Shown here one piece after another: positions 46,825-56,326 of a stretch of 64,000 bases of DNA. Both the position numbers and the translations under genes were made by a program. The stretch is from Bacteroidia bacterium. Its GTDB lineage: Bacteria > Bacteroidota > Bacteroidia > Chitinophagales > Chitinophagaceae. How positions within the stretch are numbered: position 1 is the stretch's first letter; the number at the start of each line of letters is the position of its first letter. The notes under the pieces are model-generated. The model had not been told where the DNA came from and did not search any database. It saw nothing but the letters and a program-made list of their open reading frames with translations. Location of the stretch: the NCBI GenBank assembly GCA_030429205.1, contig JAUICZ010000001.1:124001-188000 (forward strand), given 5' to 3'.

Positions 46825-47655
46825 ATGGCGCACGAAATCTTAAAAGGCAAGAAAGGAATCATATTTGGAGCATTAGACGAACGCTCTATAGCATGGCAAA
46901 CTGCTCTTAAAGTACACGAGGCAGGTGGGCAAATCGTACTATCTAATGCACCTATTGCATTAAGGATGGGTAAGATCAACGAGCTGGCAGAACAATGTGG
47001 AAACGCCCCTGTAATTGCTGCTGATGCAACATCTGTAGAAGACCTGGAAAAACTATTGAACGAGAGTGTAGATAAGCTGGGTGGTAAACTAGATTTTGTG
47101 TTACACTCAATCGGCATGTCGCCAAACGTAAGGAAAGAAAAACCTTATACAGATACGAACTACGATTTCTTCCAAAAAACATTAGATATATCTGCGCTAT
47201 CACTACACAAAGTATTACAAAGCTGTATGAAGTTGGATGCACTGAACGAATGGGCTTCAGTTGTAGCACTATCATACATCGCTGCGCAGCGCACCTTCCC
47301 CGGCTATAACGATATGGCAGAGGCTAAAGCATTGATGGAAAGTATTGCCCGCAGCTTTGGCTACCATTATGGTTTTGCCAAGAAGGTTCGTGTAAATACA
47401 GTTTCTCAGTCGCCTACAGTTACTACAGCAGGTTCTGGCGTATCAGGTTTCGATGCATTCTTTAGCTATGCTGATAAAATGTCGCCATTGGGCAATGCAA
47501 CATCAGAAGATTGTGCTAACTACTGCGTGAGTCTATTTAGCGACTACACACGTATGGTAACTATGCAGAACCTCTTCCACGACGGAGGTTTCTCTAATAC
47601 CGGTGTAAGCCAACCTATTATAGAAGAGATGATTAAAGCTGCTGAAAAGGGCTAA
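46825..47655 (+). CDS. fabI: enoyl-[acyl-carrier-protein] reductase (NADH)
   Basis: A 276-residue FabI. The N-terminal nucleotide-binding segment is GKKGIIFGALDERSIAWQTA, LHSIGMSPN is typical, and the catalytic Tyr161 and Lys168 keep the Y-x6-K spacing. It performs the last reduction of each fatty-acid elongation cycle. The length is slightly above E. coli FabI. It is followed 61 bases later by porQ. Confidence 0.96.
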   Translation: MAHEILKGKKGIIFGALDERSIAWQTALKVHEAGGQIVLSNAPIALRMGKINELAEQCGNAPVIAADATSVEDLEKLLNESVDKLGGKLDFVLHSIGMSPNVRKEKPYTDTNYDFFQKTLDISALSLHKVLQSCMKLDALNEWASVVALSYIAAQRTFPGYNDMAEAKALMESIARSFGYHYGFAKKVRVNTVSQSPTVTTAGSGVSGFDAFFSYADKMSPLGNATSEDCANYCVSLFSDYTRMVTMQNLFHDGGFSNTGVSQPIIEEMIKAAEKG

Positions 47656-47716
47656 TAGCTAAAAAAGGGCTATTATTGTAACAGCAATATTCTTGCTGAC
47701 CATACGTTTTTACATT

Positions 47717-48874
47717 ATGCCTAAAAAAATACTGTACAGCATATTTGTTTTTTGTCTGGCTGCTACGTCTGCCGGTGCGCAGGTAAGTGGCGGACAAAGG
47801 GCATTTGAATTTTTAAGACTACCTAATGACCCTCATGTATCTGCATTGGGAGGCATGAATGTTTCTAACCCTGACAGAAATATTGCTTTTGCCTTGCAAA
47901 ACCCTTCGCTTATGCGCCCGGGCTTGCACAATACACTGGGGTTGAATTATAATTTCTATTATTCAGGCGTTAAAGCATCTAACTTACAGTATGGGTATCA
48001 CGTACCGGAGATCAATACATCTTTTGCTTTGGGTGTACAGTACATGAATTACGGTAGTTTCACTCAAACGGATAATATAGGTAATCAGTACGGCGACTTT
48101 AAGGCGAATGATTACGCCATCTCATTAGCAGGATCAAGAAAGTATAAAGAAAAGTGGCGCTATGGAGTTGCATTGAAATATGCTCATAGTTCTTTGTACG
48201 ACAAGAAAGCAGCCGCACTTTTATCAGACGTTGGTATTACTTACATGGATACTGCTAACCTATGGACAGTAGGCGTAGTAGCTAAAAACATGGGAGTTAC
48301 ACTGCAAAAGTATAACCCCGATAACCAAGCTGAGCCACTACCTTTTGATCTGCAGATAGGCATTTCAAAAAGGTTTAAGTATGTACCGTTAAGACTAATG
48401 GCCACCATACACCATTTGTATGAGTGGGACATTCGCTACGATAACCCTGCTGATGCAGAAACACAAAACGTATTTAACGGTAACGACAGTAACGCAAAAC
48501 AGAAAAATTACTTTGCTGACAAACTATTCAGGCATTTCATTTTCGGTGCAGAGTTTTTATTAGGCAAACGCATACTGGTATCCGCATCGTACAACCACAT
48601 GCGCAGAAAAGAGTTGGCTATTGCAGACAAACCGGCATTATCAGGTTTTGCATTTGGTATTGGGTTACACCTTAATAAATTCAGGGTACAATATGCTCGC
48701 TCACATTACCATGTGTCAGGCGCGTATAACGAAATAGGTTTTAACATCTCTTTAAACAAGCTATTCGGTATAGGTAAAACAGGAGATAAAATACACTGGA
48801 ATGCCACTTACCCTGATTGGGAAATGACTACTATTGCACCTACTCTTGAGGCGGCTGATGTTTCGGAAAATTAA
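47717..48874 (+). CDS. porQ: type IX secretion system protein PorQ
   Basis: A 385-residue beta barrel with signal peptide (MPKKILYSIFVFCLAATSAGA). Landmarks are GGQRAFEFLRLPNDPHVSALGGMNVS, NPSLMRPGLHNTLGLNYNFYYSGVK and the late SASYNHMRRKELAI. PorQ works with PorU, PorV and PorZ in the attachment complex that anchors T9SS cargo to the surface. The in-frame codon at 47693 would precede the signal peptide; the ATG at 47717 is preferred. Its last 35 bases overlap the converging TerC gene. Confidence 0.93.
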   Translation: MPKKILYSIFVFCLAATSAGAQVSGGQRAFEFLRLPNDPHVSALGGMNVSNPDRNIAFALQNPSLMRPGLHNTLGLNYNFYYSGVKASNLQYGYHVPEINTSFALGVQYMNYGSFTQTDNIGNQYGDFKANDYAISLAGSRKYKEKWRYGVALKYAHSSLYDKKAAALLSDVGITYMDTANLWTVGVVAKNMGVTLQKYNPDNQAEPLPFDLQIGISKRFKYVPLRLMATIHHLYEWDIRYDNPADAETQNVFNGNDSNAKQKNYFADKLFRHFIFGAEFLLGKRILVSASYNHMRRKELAIADKPALSGFAFGIGLHLNKFRVQYARSHYHVSGAYNEIGFNISLNKLFGIGKTGDKIHWNATYPDWEMTTIAPTLEAADVSEN

Positions 48875-49691
48875 ACAGCATTGATGTGAGTATAGGTACT
48901 ATAAAAATACCAATACTCAATATTGATGTAATGATGTCGCCTAATATCATAGGATGCTCCCCTTCAGGCAAATGTTTCCCCTGCGACTCCAAACATGTTT
49001 GCGGTCCTTCAAGAAAATATGTAAACTCAGAACAAGGGTAATAATGTGTTACCAAAGACAGGGTAAGCTTTAACCCAAGTATTCCTATTACGGTATAGGC
49101 ACAAGCATTTAAAAAAGGGTACTTCTCCATCAACCTGACAAACCCCTGTGCCACAAACCTCATTGCCAAAATGCCAATGAACACCCCCGTCCATATTAGT
49201 ATAATGTTCTTAGTATACGCATTCGCTGCAATCACATTATCAATAGAGAATGCAAGGTCCATCAACTCTACCAAAATAACTGTTGCCCAAAAAGGACCGA
49301 ACATACCAATTGTCCTTCTATAGAGTTTACTACTCTTCTTTCTTTCCAGCTCTTCTGCTATAGTTTCAGGATCTTCGTCTTTTTCTTTTTTTAAGAAATA
49401 CTTTAAGGCAAGAATTAAGAGGTATATACCACCAACCGGTTTAAACCACCATATCTCTATCAATGCAGCAGCAAACAACAAACATATCCCTCGAAAAACA
49501 TACGCACCAACAATGCCGTACTTCAACGCTTTTTTGCGCTTATCTTTTGGCAAGTCCATTACCATTGTTGCCAATACAGCAGCATTATCTACGGATAGCA
49601 AACTCTCAATAAGTATCAGGTTGAGAATGACCGTTAATGCAGGTACAGGCTTATCAATAATTTGTTGAAGTAACTCCTGAAGATTCTCCAT
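48840..49691 (-). CDS. TerC-family membrane protein
   Basis: A 283-residue polytopic protein of the TerC/Alx family. The paired motifs SLLSVDNAAVLA and DLAFSIDNVIA with conserved acidic residues lie in membrane helices, and about seven helices are visible. Family members are implicated in manganese or calcium export and, in some bacteria, in metalation of secreted proteins. Its 3' end overlaps porQ by 35 bases on the opposite strand. Confidence 0.9.
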   Translation of the reverse strand: MENLQELLQQIIDKPVPALTVILNLILIESLLSVDNAAVLATMVMDLPKDKRKKALKYGIVGAYVFRGICLLFAAALIEIWWFKPVGGIYLLILALKYFLKKEKDEDPETIAEELERKKSSKLYRRTIGMFGPFWATVILVELMDLAFSIDNVIAANAYTKNIILIWTGVFIGILAMRFVAQGFVRLMEKYPFLNACAYTVIGILGLKLTLSLVTHYYPCSEFTYFLEGPQTCLESQGKHLPEGEHPMILGDIITSILSIGIFIVPILTSMLFNFPKHQPPQE

Positions 49692-49746
49692 GAATGCAAT
49701 AGCAACTGCTGGTTGCCGTAAAGATACCGTAATTATATTTCAGTGC

Positions 49747-51690
49747 CTATTTGCTTATTTTGTATAAGTTGTGCTGCCCTTTTGCAGTTGTTATTTCAAG
49801 CATATAATTGCCATCAGGCAAATTACTAGCAGGTATATACACCTTTCCTTCAGATAGCTGCTCGGCAAGTTTTTGACCCGATATATTATAAAGCTGCACT
49901 ATAGACTTTGCAGGTAAGTTATCAATATACCACCCATCTTTTGTAGGGTTAGGGTATATACTGACGTTGCTCAATGATTTTTCTGATACACTCAATAAAG
50001 AGGGGTCGTACACAACCTGGCCCGTCTTGTTCAAAATATGATCATTAGGATCAACAGTAATAGATATAACACTATCCGGCCAATAGAATATTACATGGTG
50101 TGTTTTTTGTGTAAAATCTACTTTGATAGTAGTATCTGCCCAATCTGTTTTTAACTCTATTTCTACAGGGATGTTAAACAAAGCTACAGATGAGTGTGAT
50201 GTATTTTGCTCAATCTTTATATGCTTGCGCGGACCATCTTGCACCCACTTCACATTAAATATCGGGTAGCCTTCACCATACACCCACTGCCTGAAGAAAC
50301 TATCCAAATTGGCAAAATAAGATGCCTCAAAAACTGTTTGCAGATCTTTAGTAGTAGCAGTTTTGTATTTGTGTGTTTGCTGAAAACCTTTTGTAGACTC
50401 AAAGAACAAACTATCGTATGGAGCAATGTAACGCAACATATGTGCAACTGCTGCACCTTTTTTATAAGTAAGCCTGCTATTAAAAATACGGTTCACGTTT
50501 GTTGTATCATCAACCCAAACACTACCACTAGAAGCGGTAAGCACATCGTTAAACACGCTGGTACGCTCAGTCTGCGCTGCGGCTTTCCCCCAAAACCTTT
50601 CTATAAATAATTGCTCGCTATAGGTAGCCCAACCTTCACTAAGCCAAATGTCTTCCCATTTAGCATATGTAACACTATTCCCCCACCATTGGTGAGCCAG
50701 CTCATGAGCTACCAAAGTAGTCCTAAGGTTACTTGTGCTCATTGTTGTCATGGTTTGATGTTCCATACCCCCACCAAGTGCAGACATACAATGCCCATAC
50801 TTCTCTTTATCAAAAGGATAGCGTCCATATAACTCTGAAAAATAATTTACCATCCGCTCTGTACTATCCAATATAGCTCTGCGTGCCGGTGTCATAAAGT
50901 TTGCCGAATCAAGAATAAAATTCTGTATAGGCATATTATCAGTAGTCATAGAAAACTGCATATTGTATGTATATACCGAGTACGGACCTACAGCTACAGA
51001 AATCAAATAATATTCAATTGGATATCTGGTCTTCCATTCGTAGCGTATTTTATTTTTAGACAGTTTGGTTATGTTCTGTTGCAACCCATTAGTTCCCACT
51101 TTTAACGAATCGTCTACCGTTACCCACATTGAAACAGAATCTATCTTATCAGTCAGCGATTGCTTACATGGCCACCAGTCATCAGCAAAATCAGGGTCGC
51201 TCAACGAGTAAACTATATTATGGCCGGAAGGCATTTGCACTACATTTAAACCGCCTGTAAAAAACTGTCCGCTGCCTGCTGTAGCGGCACCACGATAAAA
51301 TACCTGTGCCGTAAAAGTTATATTTGAAGCCAACGTAGTTTTCAGTGTTGCTTTTCTTACGGCACCTGTTGAAGTTACGTTCACATTTTGCCCGTTTATT
51401 AATACTGAATCAACTGTAATAGCTGCATCAAGTTCAAAAGCATAAACGGAAAAGTTAGAAATAAGTGTTTTAGCATGTGTTGTTACATTACCGCTAACAT
51501 TGGCAGAAGTATTGCTAAGGTTGATATCAAAATCCAGGCTTATTACATCGTAATCGTTCTCTTCCGGGGCTGCTACAGTAGTTTTTGCCTGCGAACGACT
51601 TTTAGTACGGCTACAATTGTAATTATGCGCACTAGCATCGATAGCCAAGAAACTAATAAGTGTAATAACCAAAACTGTGATCGACCTCAT
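49747..51690 (-). CDS. secreted M1 family aminopeptidase with T9SS sorting domain (copy 2)
   Basis: A 647-residue protein: signal peptide, M1 N-terminal beta domain, gluzincin catalytic domain and a C-terminal T9SS domain (SEKSLSNVSIYPNPTKDGWYI to the end). Zinc ligands are HELAHQWW with His329 and His333 and Glu352, 18 residues later. The substrate-binding GxMEN is GGMEHQ here, with His for Asn. It lies 20 bases after its paralogue and is probably co-transcribed. It likely degrades peptides outside the cell. Confidence 0.92.
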   Translation of the reverse strand: MRSITVLVITLISFLAIDASAHNYNCSRTKSRSQAKTTVAAPEENDYDVISLDFDINLSNTSANVSGNVTTHAKTLISNFSVYAFELDAAITVDSVLINGQNVNVTSTGAVRKATLKTTLASNITFTAQVFYRGAATAGSGQFFTGGLNVVQMPSGHNIVYSLSDPDFADDWWPCKQSLTDKIDSVSMWVTVDDSLKVGTNGLQQNITKLSKNKIRYEWKTRYPIEYYLISVAVGPYSVYTYNMQFSMTTDNMPIQNFILDSANFMTPARRAILDSTERMVNYFSELYGRYPFDKEKYGHCMSALGGGMEHQTMTTMSTSNLRTTLVAHELAHQWWGNSVTYAKWEDIWLSEGWATYSEQLFIERFWGKAAAQTERTSVFNDVLTASSGSVWVDDTTNVNRIFNSRLTYKKGAAVAHMLRYIAPYDSLFFESTKGFQQTHKYKTATTKDLQTVFEASYFANLDSFFRQWVYGEGYPIFNVKWVQDGPRKHIKIEQNTSHSSVALFNIPVEIELKTDWADTTIKVDFTQKTHHVIFYWPDSVISITVDPNDHILNKTGQVVYDPSLLSVSEKSLSNVSIYPNPTKDGWYIDNLPAKSIVQLYNISGQKLAEQLSEGKVYIPASNLPDGNYMLEITTAKGQHNLYKISK

Positions 51691-51710
51691 AATTATTTAT
51701 TTTTTGCGTG

Positions 51711-53690
51711 CTACAATTTGATCAGCTTTACTGATCTCTTTTGTCCGCTTTCATTAATAACATTCAGAATGTAAATACCGCGCCACTCTTGCCTGGGTAT
51801 TTCTATCCCATAATTATTGTTTGCTGTCGTACTCCATAACAGTTTGCCTGTTATATCGGTAAGACGTAACTGAGCATTTGCAGTTACACCTGCCACATAC
51901 CAACCATTATTCGTCGGGTTTGGGTAAACAACAATATCTTTTGAAGTTAAGCTATTTACGCCTAAACTTAAATCCCTAACCGAATATTCCGACTCGTTCA
52001 ACACCCAATTATCTGGGTCAACTTCTACTTCCATAACAGCTTCACTTATCGTAAACCTATACTCTTGCAAGAGCTTATCATTAAATACTCTTATCACAGT
52101 ATCACCTTTACTTGTTTTTACCTTTAACTCTATCGGTATTGTAAACAGTGCTGTTTTGTTCGGATAGTTTACTTTCTGTTCTAAAGCCAGTATCAACGTA
52201 TTGCCCAGTTGATTCCACCTCAAATTATACGTAGGGTAGCCAACACCATATATCCATTGATCGAAGAAGCTACGCAAGTATACTCCTGAATAGTCTGCAG
52301 CTAATTTTATAAACTGCTCAGTAGTAGCATTACCGTCTTTATATCTTCTCTGGTATTCTTTTAAGATGCCGAAGAACATATCATCGTCATTGATCAAAAA
52401 ACGTAAACTATGTATTACTGCAGAGGCCTTATGATATGAATAGCTTGATTGAAAAACTCTGTATGGGTTCAACGTGTCCTCTGCAGAAACATAGATACTC
52501 CCGTTCATACCTGTATCCTCAAACACCCTGTCGTGTATCACCTGCATATATGCTTGTGCATTAGCCCGCTCCCAATATTTTTCTGCAAAAAGATATTCAG
52601 CATAAGATGCAAAACCCTCGTTTAGCCATATGTCTTGCCAAGAGGCGCATGTTACATTATTACCAAACCACTGATGAGCAAGTTCATGTGCTATAAGTCT
52701 GGAACTAAAATTACCCATAGTAGTCATAGTCTGGTGTTCCATCCCCCCAAACAAAGGGGTGATACAATGCCCATATTTTTCTTTGTAAAAGGGATATGTA
52801 CCAAATAGTTCAGAGAAATAGAATAGTGCATTTGCCGTACTATCTATGTCTGTTTTGTACTGCTCCAAATAACCCGGTCTGTTATAAAGAAAATTCTGCA
52901 CAGGCAGCGTTATACCATCGGGCAGCGTTACATCAAAACTATAATCATTATAGTTTCCTACCGACACAGATAACAGATAATATGCTGTTGGATAATCAGT
53001 ATGCCACTCAAACCTTTTTTTGTTACCGGGCAACGTAGTGACGCTTTTCAACATACCGTTACTACCTGCCATCAAACTATCAGGCACGGTGATCCATATA
53101 TCTGCAGTATTTATTTTATCGCTCAAATATTGCTTACATGGCCACCAGCCTTTTGCAGTATATGGTTCGCTAAGGGTATATGTCACCGGGCACCCCCATT
53201 CTTCAGCTGTTACATTATTAAGCGCCTGTTGAAAGAAGAACACAGTACCTGCCGTAGGCGTACCGGCATAAAATACTTTGGCAGTAAAAACATCCAGTTT
53301 TTGCAAAGGAGTACCAAGCGTTGCCGATACTATATCCCCTTCTCTATTAAAGGGTACAGCAACATTATTAATTAATACACTATCAATGATTAACTCATCA
53401 GTTAACTCAAAAACATAAGTAGAAAAGGTTTCTGCAACAACTTGTGCAGTTGTTACAGCATACCCGGCAATACTTACCGACGTATTATTCATCGAGAGAT
53501 TTAAATGTACATGGAGCACATCGTAATTAGCCTCCTCGGGGATATCTGCAGTGTTTTTACTCAACGACCTTTGAAATAAGGCCATCTTCCCTTGTTTGCA
53601 ATAATTTGTCGGAGATAGTTGTGCAAATGCTGTGCCCCAACACAATACCATCAAACTCAATAATCCCAGTTTGTAAAAGCAATTTTGCAT
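51711..53690 (-). CDS. secreted M1 family aminopeptidase with T9SS sorting domain (copy 1)
   Basis: A 659-residue protein with the same domain order as the downstream copy. HELAHQWFG at 335-343 and Glu358 form the zinc site; the GxMEN site is again GGMEHQ. The T9SS domain begins at VNSLTSKDIVVYPNPTNNGWYV. The two copies align along their length, so this is a tandem duplication. A signal peptide (LGLLSLMVLCWGTAFAQ) starts the protein. Divergence outside the catalytic core may reflect different substrates. Confidence 0.92.
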   Translation of the reverse strand: MQNCFYKLGLLSLMVLCWGTAFAQLSPTNYCKQGKMALFQRSLSKNTADIPEEANYDVLHVHLNLSMNNTSVSIAGYAVTTAQVVAETFSTYVFELTDELIIDSVLINNVAVPFNREGDIVSATLGTPLQKLDVFTAKVFYAGTPTAGTVFFFQQALNNVTAEEWGCPVTYTLSEPYTAKGWWPCKQYLSDKINTADIWITVPDSLMAGSNGMLKSVTTLPGNKKRFEWHTDYPTAYYLLSVSVGNYNDYSFDVTLPDGITLPVQNFLYNRPGYLEQYKTDIDSTANALFYFSELFGTYPFYKEKYGHCITPLFGGMEHQTMTTMGNFSSRLIAHELAHQWFGNNVTCASWQDIWLNEGFASYAEYLFAEKYWERANAQAYMQVIHDRVFEDTGMNGSIYVSAEDTLNPYRVFQSSYSYHKASAVIHSLRFLINDDDMFFGILKEYQRRYKDGNATTEQFIKLAADYSGVYLRSFFDQWIYGVGYPTYNLRWNQLGNTLILALEQKVNYPNKTALFTIPIELKVKTSKGDTVIRVFNDKLLQEYRFTISEAVMEVEVDPDNWVLNESEYSVRDLSLGVNSLTSKDIVVYPNPTNNGWYVAGVTANAQLRLTDITGKLLWSTTANNNYGIEIPRQEWRGIYILNVINESGQKRSVKLIKL

Positions 53691-53823
53691 AAACTTTAAA
53701 TTTACGCATAAAACGCATTACAATTGTCAGTATTGTATCACGTGGATATCCCCCTAAAAGGGGTACTCAAAGGCGCAACACATTACGTATTTTTATAACT
53801 ATAGCACTTAAACCGGAACAGTT

Positions 53824-54072
53824 ATGAAAAACTTACAAATAACCAGGTTAAAATTTATTGGCAAATCTTTACTATGGGCATCTTTATTGTACACAGTTTT
53901 TATTACTGTTTTCAATATATCTGAAGTAAAGCACAAAAAAAATGAGCCTGTAAGCTATACGCACACAAGCCCAAAACAAACAATCCCTTTACATATATCA
54001 GTAGACAGCTTCCAGAAGAAAATCAACATTACAGGAAGCAACATTATACACTACCTGCTGAAGCAGATATAA
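53824..54072 (+). CDS. small membrane-anchored protein of unknown function
   Basis: An 82-residue protein with one hydrophobic segment near residues 14-31 (SLLWASLLYTVFITVFNI) and a polar tail. No motif was recognised. It is divergent from the M1 genes and ends 1 base from the stop of the converging HTH gene. Small size leaves some doubt, but the frame follows a clean ATG and the composition is protein-like. Confidence 0.5.
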   Translation: MKNLQITRLKFIGKSLLWASLLYTVFITVFNISEVKHKKNEPVSYTHTSPKQTIPLHISVDSFQKKINITGSNIIHYLLKQI

Positions 54073-54073
54073 T

Positions 54074-54406
54074 TTAAACCGCTACTGCCTGACAGTTTTC
54101 AATAATCATTTTGTTTTCGTTACCTACAATTTGTAACGCCAAGTTTTTTATCGACGGGAACAACATATCGTATACACTCTTTTTACTGGACGGCACATCA
54201 GAGTCTTGCATAGCCAATATATACAATACAGCCTCGGGTACATCTAAAACACTACAAATGCTTTTAATTGTTTTATTACTCGGGCGTTTTACCGCGTTTT
54301 CAATTTGTGATAAAGAAGTTTGTGATATTCCACTTCGCTCAGAAAGTTCATGCTGAGTGATATTCAATTGTCTTCTAACGGACCTTATCGCAATTCCTAA
54401 ATTCAT
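54074..54406 (-). CDS. XRE-family helix-turn-helix regulator
   Basis: A 110-residue protein. The first 60 residues are a classic Cro/CI-type helix-turn-helix (IRSVRRQLNITQHELSERSGISQTSLSQIENAVKRPS). The remaining 50 residues are helical and may dimerise. It is transcribed divergently from a 78-residue unknown gene across 135 bases, a common arrangement for local control. No phage or toxin genes are adjacent. Confidence 0.85.
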   Translation of the reverse strand: MNLGIAIRSVRRQLNITQHELSERSGISQTSLSQIENAVKRPSNKTIKSICSVLDVPEAVLYILAMQDSDVPSSKKSVYDMLFPSIKNLALQIVGNENKMIIENCQAVAV

Positions 54407-54529
54407 ATCTGATAGTTAATGTTAATACAATAAATTATTTATATCAGGTAATAATTCGTACATACCTATAGACGTATAAACCAGATAAATGGTTGGAATT
54501 TTTTTCCGGAATTGATGTTAAAATGACAC

Positions 54530-54537
54530 TATATTTG
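54530..54537 (+). promoter_or_regulatory. -7 promoter box next to the 78-residue gene
   Basis: TATATTTG matches TAnnTTTG and ends 4 bases before the ATG at 54542. Transcription would start at or just inside the coding frame, suggesting a leaderless transcript. Confidence 0.45.
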
Positions 54538-54541
54538 ACAC

Positions 54542-54778
54542 ATGCGGCAAAACTTTAAAACCAGGGTAATATATGATGGGCGCAGCACACAAGCCATTAT
54601 TGTACCCGAACATAGAAAGGATGGAATGTACTATGAAATAAATATTCCGGAAGTTGACCGCTTTTACATGTCTTGGTCTGCACTCGATAGGTATGACATT
54701 GTTCCACAAGAGGGGCTATCAGTTCCAGACAGTTTAATACTAGCCGTAAGTGATGCTATTGAAGAAAAGATGAAGTAG
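54542..54778 (+). CDS. unknown 78-residue protein
   Basis: A small soluble protein without signal peptide or membrane segment. It contains an alternating beta-like stretch (FKTRVIYDGRSTQAIIVPEH) and an acidic C-terminal helix. No family was recognised. It is divergent from an XRE regulator and has an exact -7 box, both of which favour expression under that regulator. Confidence 0.55.
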   Translation: MRQNFKTRVIYDGRSTQAIIVPEHRKDGMYYEINIPEVDRFYMSWSALDRYDIVPQEGLSVPDSLILAVSDAIEEKMK

Positions 54779-54979
54779 ACTTGATAAGAACCTCTACCAG
54801 TCTTTAACGCAAACGTCTCTATAATATTATACTACCTTATTATTATTTAATAGCAATAAACAGGCATACCATTTAATATTTGTTAAGGATTCTTAAGCAT
54901 TCTTAACTCGTTTTCGCCAACAAGAAAAAAATCATTGCGTGTCTTCCAGATTGTAAACATCAAAGAATTACAATTTAAA

Positions 54980-56251
54980 ATGAAACACGTTATGAGAAAA
55001 TTTACACATTTATTTAGGACATTAACTGTGGCCTTGTTGATTGTCTTATCAATACAACCGGTACAGGCGGCATGGACAGTTAAAGCAGGATTCCCAATTT
55101 TTCCACCGGGAAGATGGGGCATACAGATGGTAAACCTGGATGGTAAAATATATGCCGGTGGTGGATATGAGGGTAGCAACAGCGTAGGTAATGAATGGGT
55201 TGAGTATGACCCTACGACCAATACATGGACATCTAAAAAACAAATGCCTGGTACTGCTAGCAATAGAGCCGGGGGTATCGCATTCAACATTAACGGGAAA
55301 GCATACATTGGATTAGGTATTGAAAACTTCAATAGCTTCCAACACCCTTGGACATACTTGACAGACTTATGGCAGTATGATCCTACTAATGACACATGGA
55401 CAGAAAAAGCAAGCTTCCCAGGAGCAGGTGTTGGTTTTTCAGGCTTTTTTATTGCAAACAATAAAGCCTACGTTGTAGGAGGAATGATCAATAAAGGAGG
55501 CGATGCTACAAATAAAGTATACGAGTACGATCCTGCCACTGATAAATGGACAGCAAAAGCAGACTTCCCTGAAGAAATAAGCAATCAACCATTTGGGTTC
55601 AGTCTTAATGGTAAAGGTTACATTAGCGGCGGTAGCATTACAGGAGGGTCATCGGACAAAACTTATGAATATAACCCAACATCAGACAAGTGGACCCAAA
55701 AGCAAAGTTATCCATATGCTGTATATGGCGGAGTTTCATTTGTTGCTGGCGATCGCGCTTACTGTGGTCTTGGAAGCAAGGGTGTAGGCGACTACCCTGA
55801 AATATTTTATGCCTACGATGCTTCATCAGACAGTTGGTCATACGCCGGAGGCCTTGAAACTACGAGCAACTTTGTTGGTAGAAATTATGCACAAACAGAG
55901 GTTATTGATGGTAAAGCTTACCTTTTAGCGGGTTGGAAATTTATCGATGGAAACCAACAGTGGTTTAAAGACTTACATGAAATTGATCTTGGAACAGCTT
56001 TGAACATTAGTAACATAGAAAATGATAAAACATTAGAAATTTATCCTAACCCGGCATCTAATGTTTTAGCGTTCAAATCAGAACAAACATACGATACATA
56101 TCAGCTATACAACATAACAGGTCAGGTAGTACTATCCGGAAATGTAAAAACAGTTAACTCAATAAATGTCTCTGCACTCAGCAGCGGACAATACATTCTT
56201 TATTTAAAGGGGGCTAGTAGTAGTGCACATAGGGCTGTCACTATTAAATAG
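54980..56251 (+). CDS. secreted Kelch-repeat protein with T9SS sorting domain (copy 1)
   Basis: A protein of about 423 residues with a signal peptide ending near IQPVQA. Five or six Kelch blades follow (for example YDPTTNTWTSKKQMPGTASNRAGGIAF and YDPATDKWTAKADFPEE), forming a beta propeller, and a type A T9SS domain ends it (KTLEIYPNPASNVLAFKSE to the end). An upstream non-ATG frame start exists at 54935; the ATG at 54980 begins the signal peptide. The ligand is unknown. A close paralogue follows directly. Confidence 0.9.
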   Translation: MKHVMRKFTHLFRTLTVALLIVLSIQPVQAAWTVKAGFPIFPPGRWGIQMVNLDGKIYAGGGYEGSNSVGNEWVEYDPTTNTWTSKKQMPGTASNRAGGIAFNINGKAYIGLGIENFNSFQHPWTYLTDLWQYDPTNDTWTEKASFPGAGVGFSGFFIANNKAYVVGGMINKGGDATNKVYEYDPATDKWTAKADFPEEISNQPFGFSLNGKGYISGGSITGGSSDKTYEYNPTSDKWTQKQSYPYAVYGGVSFVAGDRAYCGLGSKGVGDYPEIFYAYDASSDSWSYAGGLETTSNFVGRNYAQTEVIDGKAYLLAGWKFIDGNQQWFKDLHEIDLGTALNISNIENDKTLEIYPNPASNVLAFKSEQTYDTYQLYNITGQVVLSGNVKTVNSINVSALSSGQYILYLKGASSSAHRAVTIK

Positions 56252-56270
56252 TGTATGCATTCAATTCCAC

Positions 56271-56307
56271 AAGAAGTTCAAACCTGATCCTCAGGTTTGG
56301 ACTTCTT
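56271..56307 (+). terminator. intrinsic terminator between the Kelch genes
   Basis: A 17-bp stem joins 56271-56287 and 56291-56307 with one G-U pair and a TCC loop. The right arm ends in T residues and runs on into TTTAA. It follows the first Kelch gene by about 20 bases and precedes the second by 20 bases. Confidence 0.75.
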
Positions 56308-56326
56308 TAATCAAAAATCATTTAAT

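Noticed and set aside
53750-53763. CCCC-TAAAA-GGGG hairpin between the M1 gene and a small gene
   Set aside because: Four-base stem only, in a divergent promoter region; not enough to name a function.
53824-54778. Classical toxin-antitoxin reading of the small genes by the XRE regulator
   Set aside because: No known toxin motif in either small protein, and the genes converge or diverge instead of overlapping in one operon.
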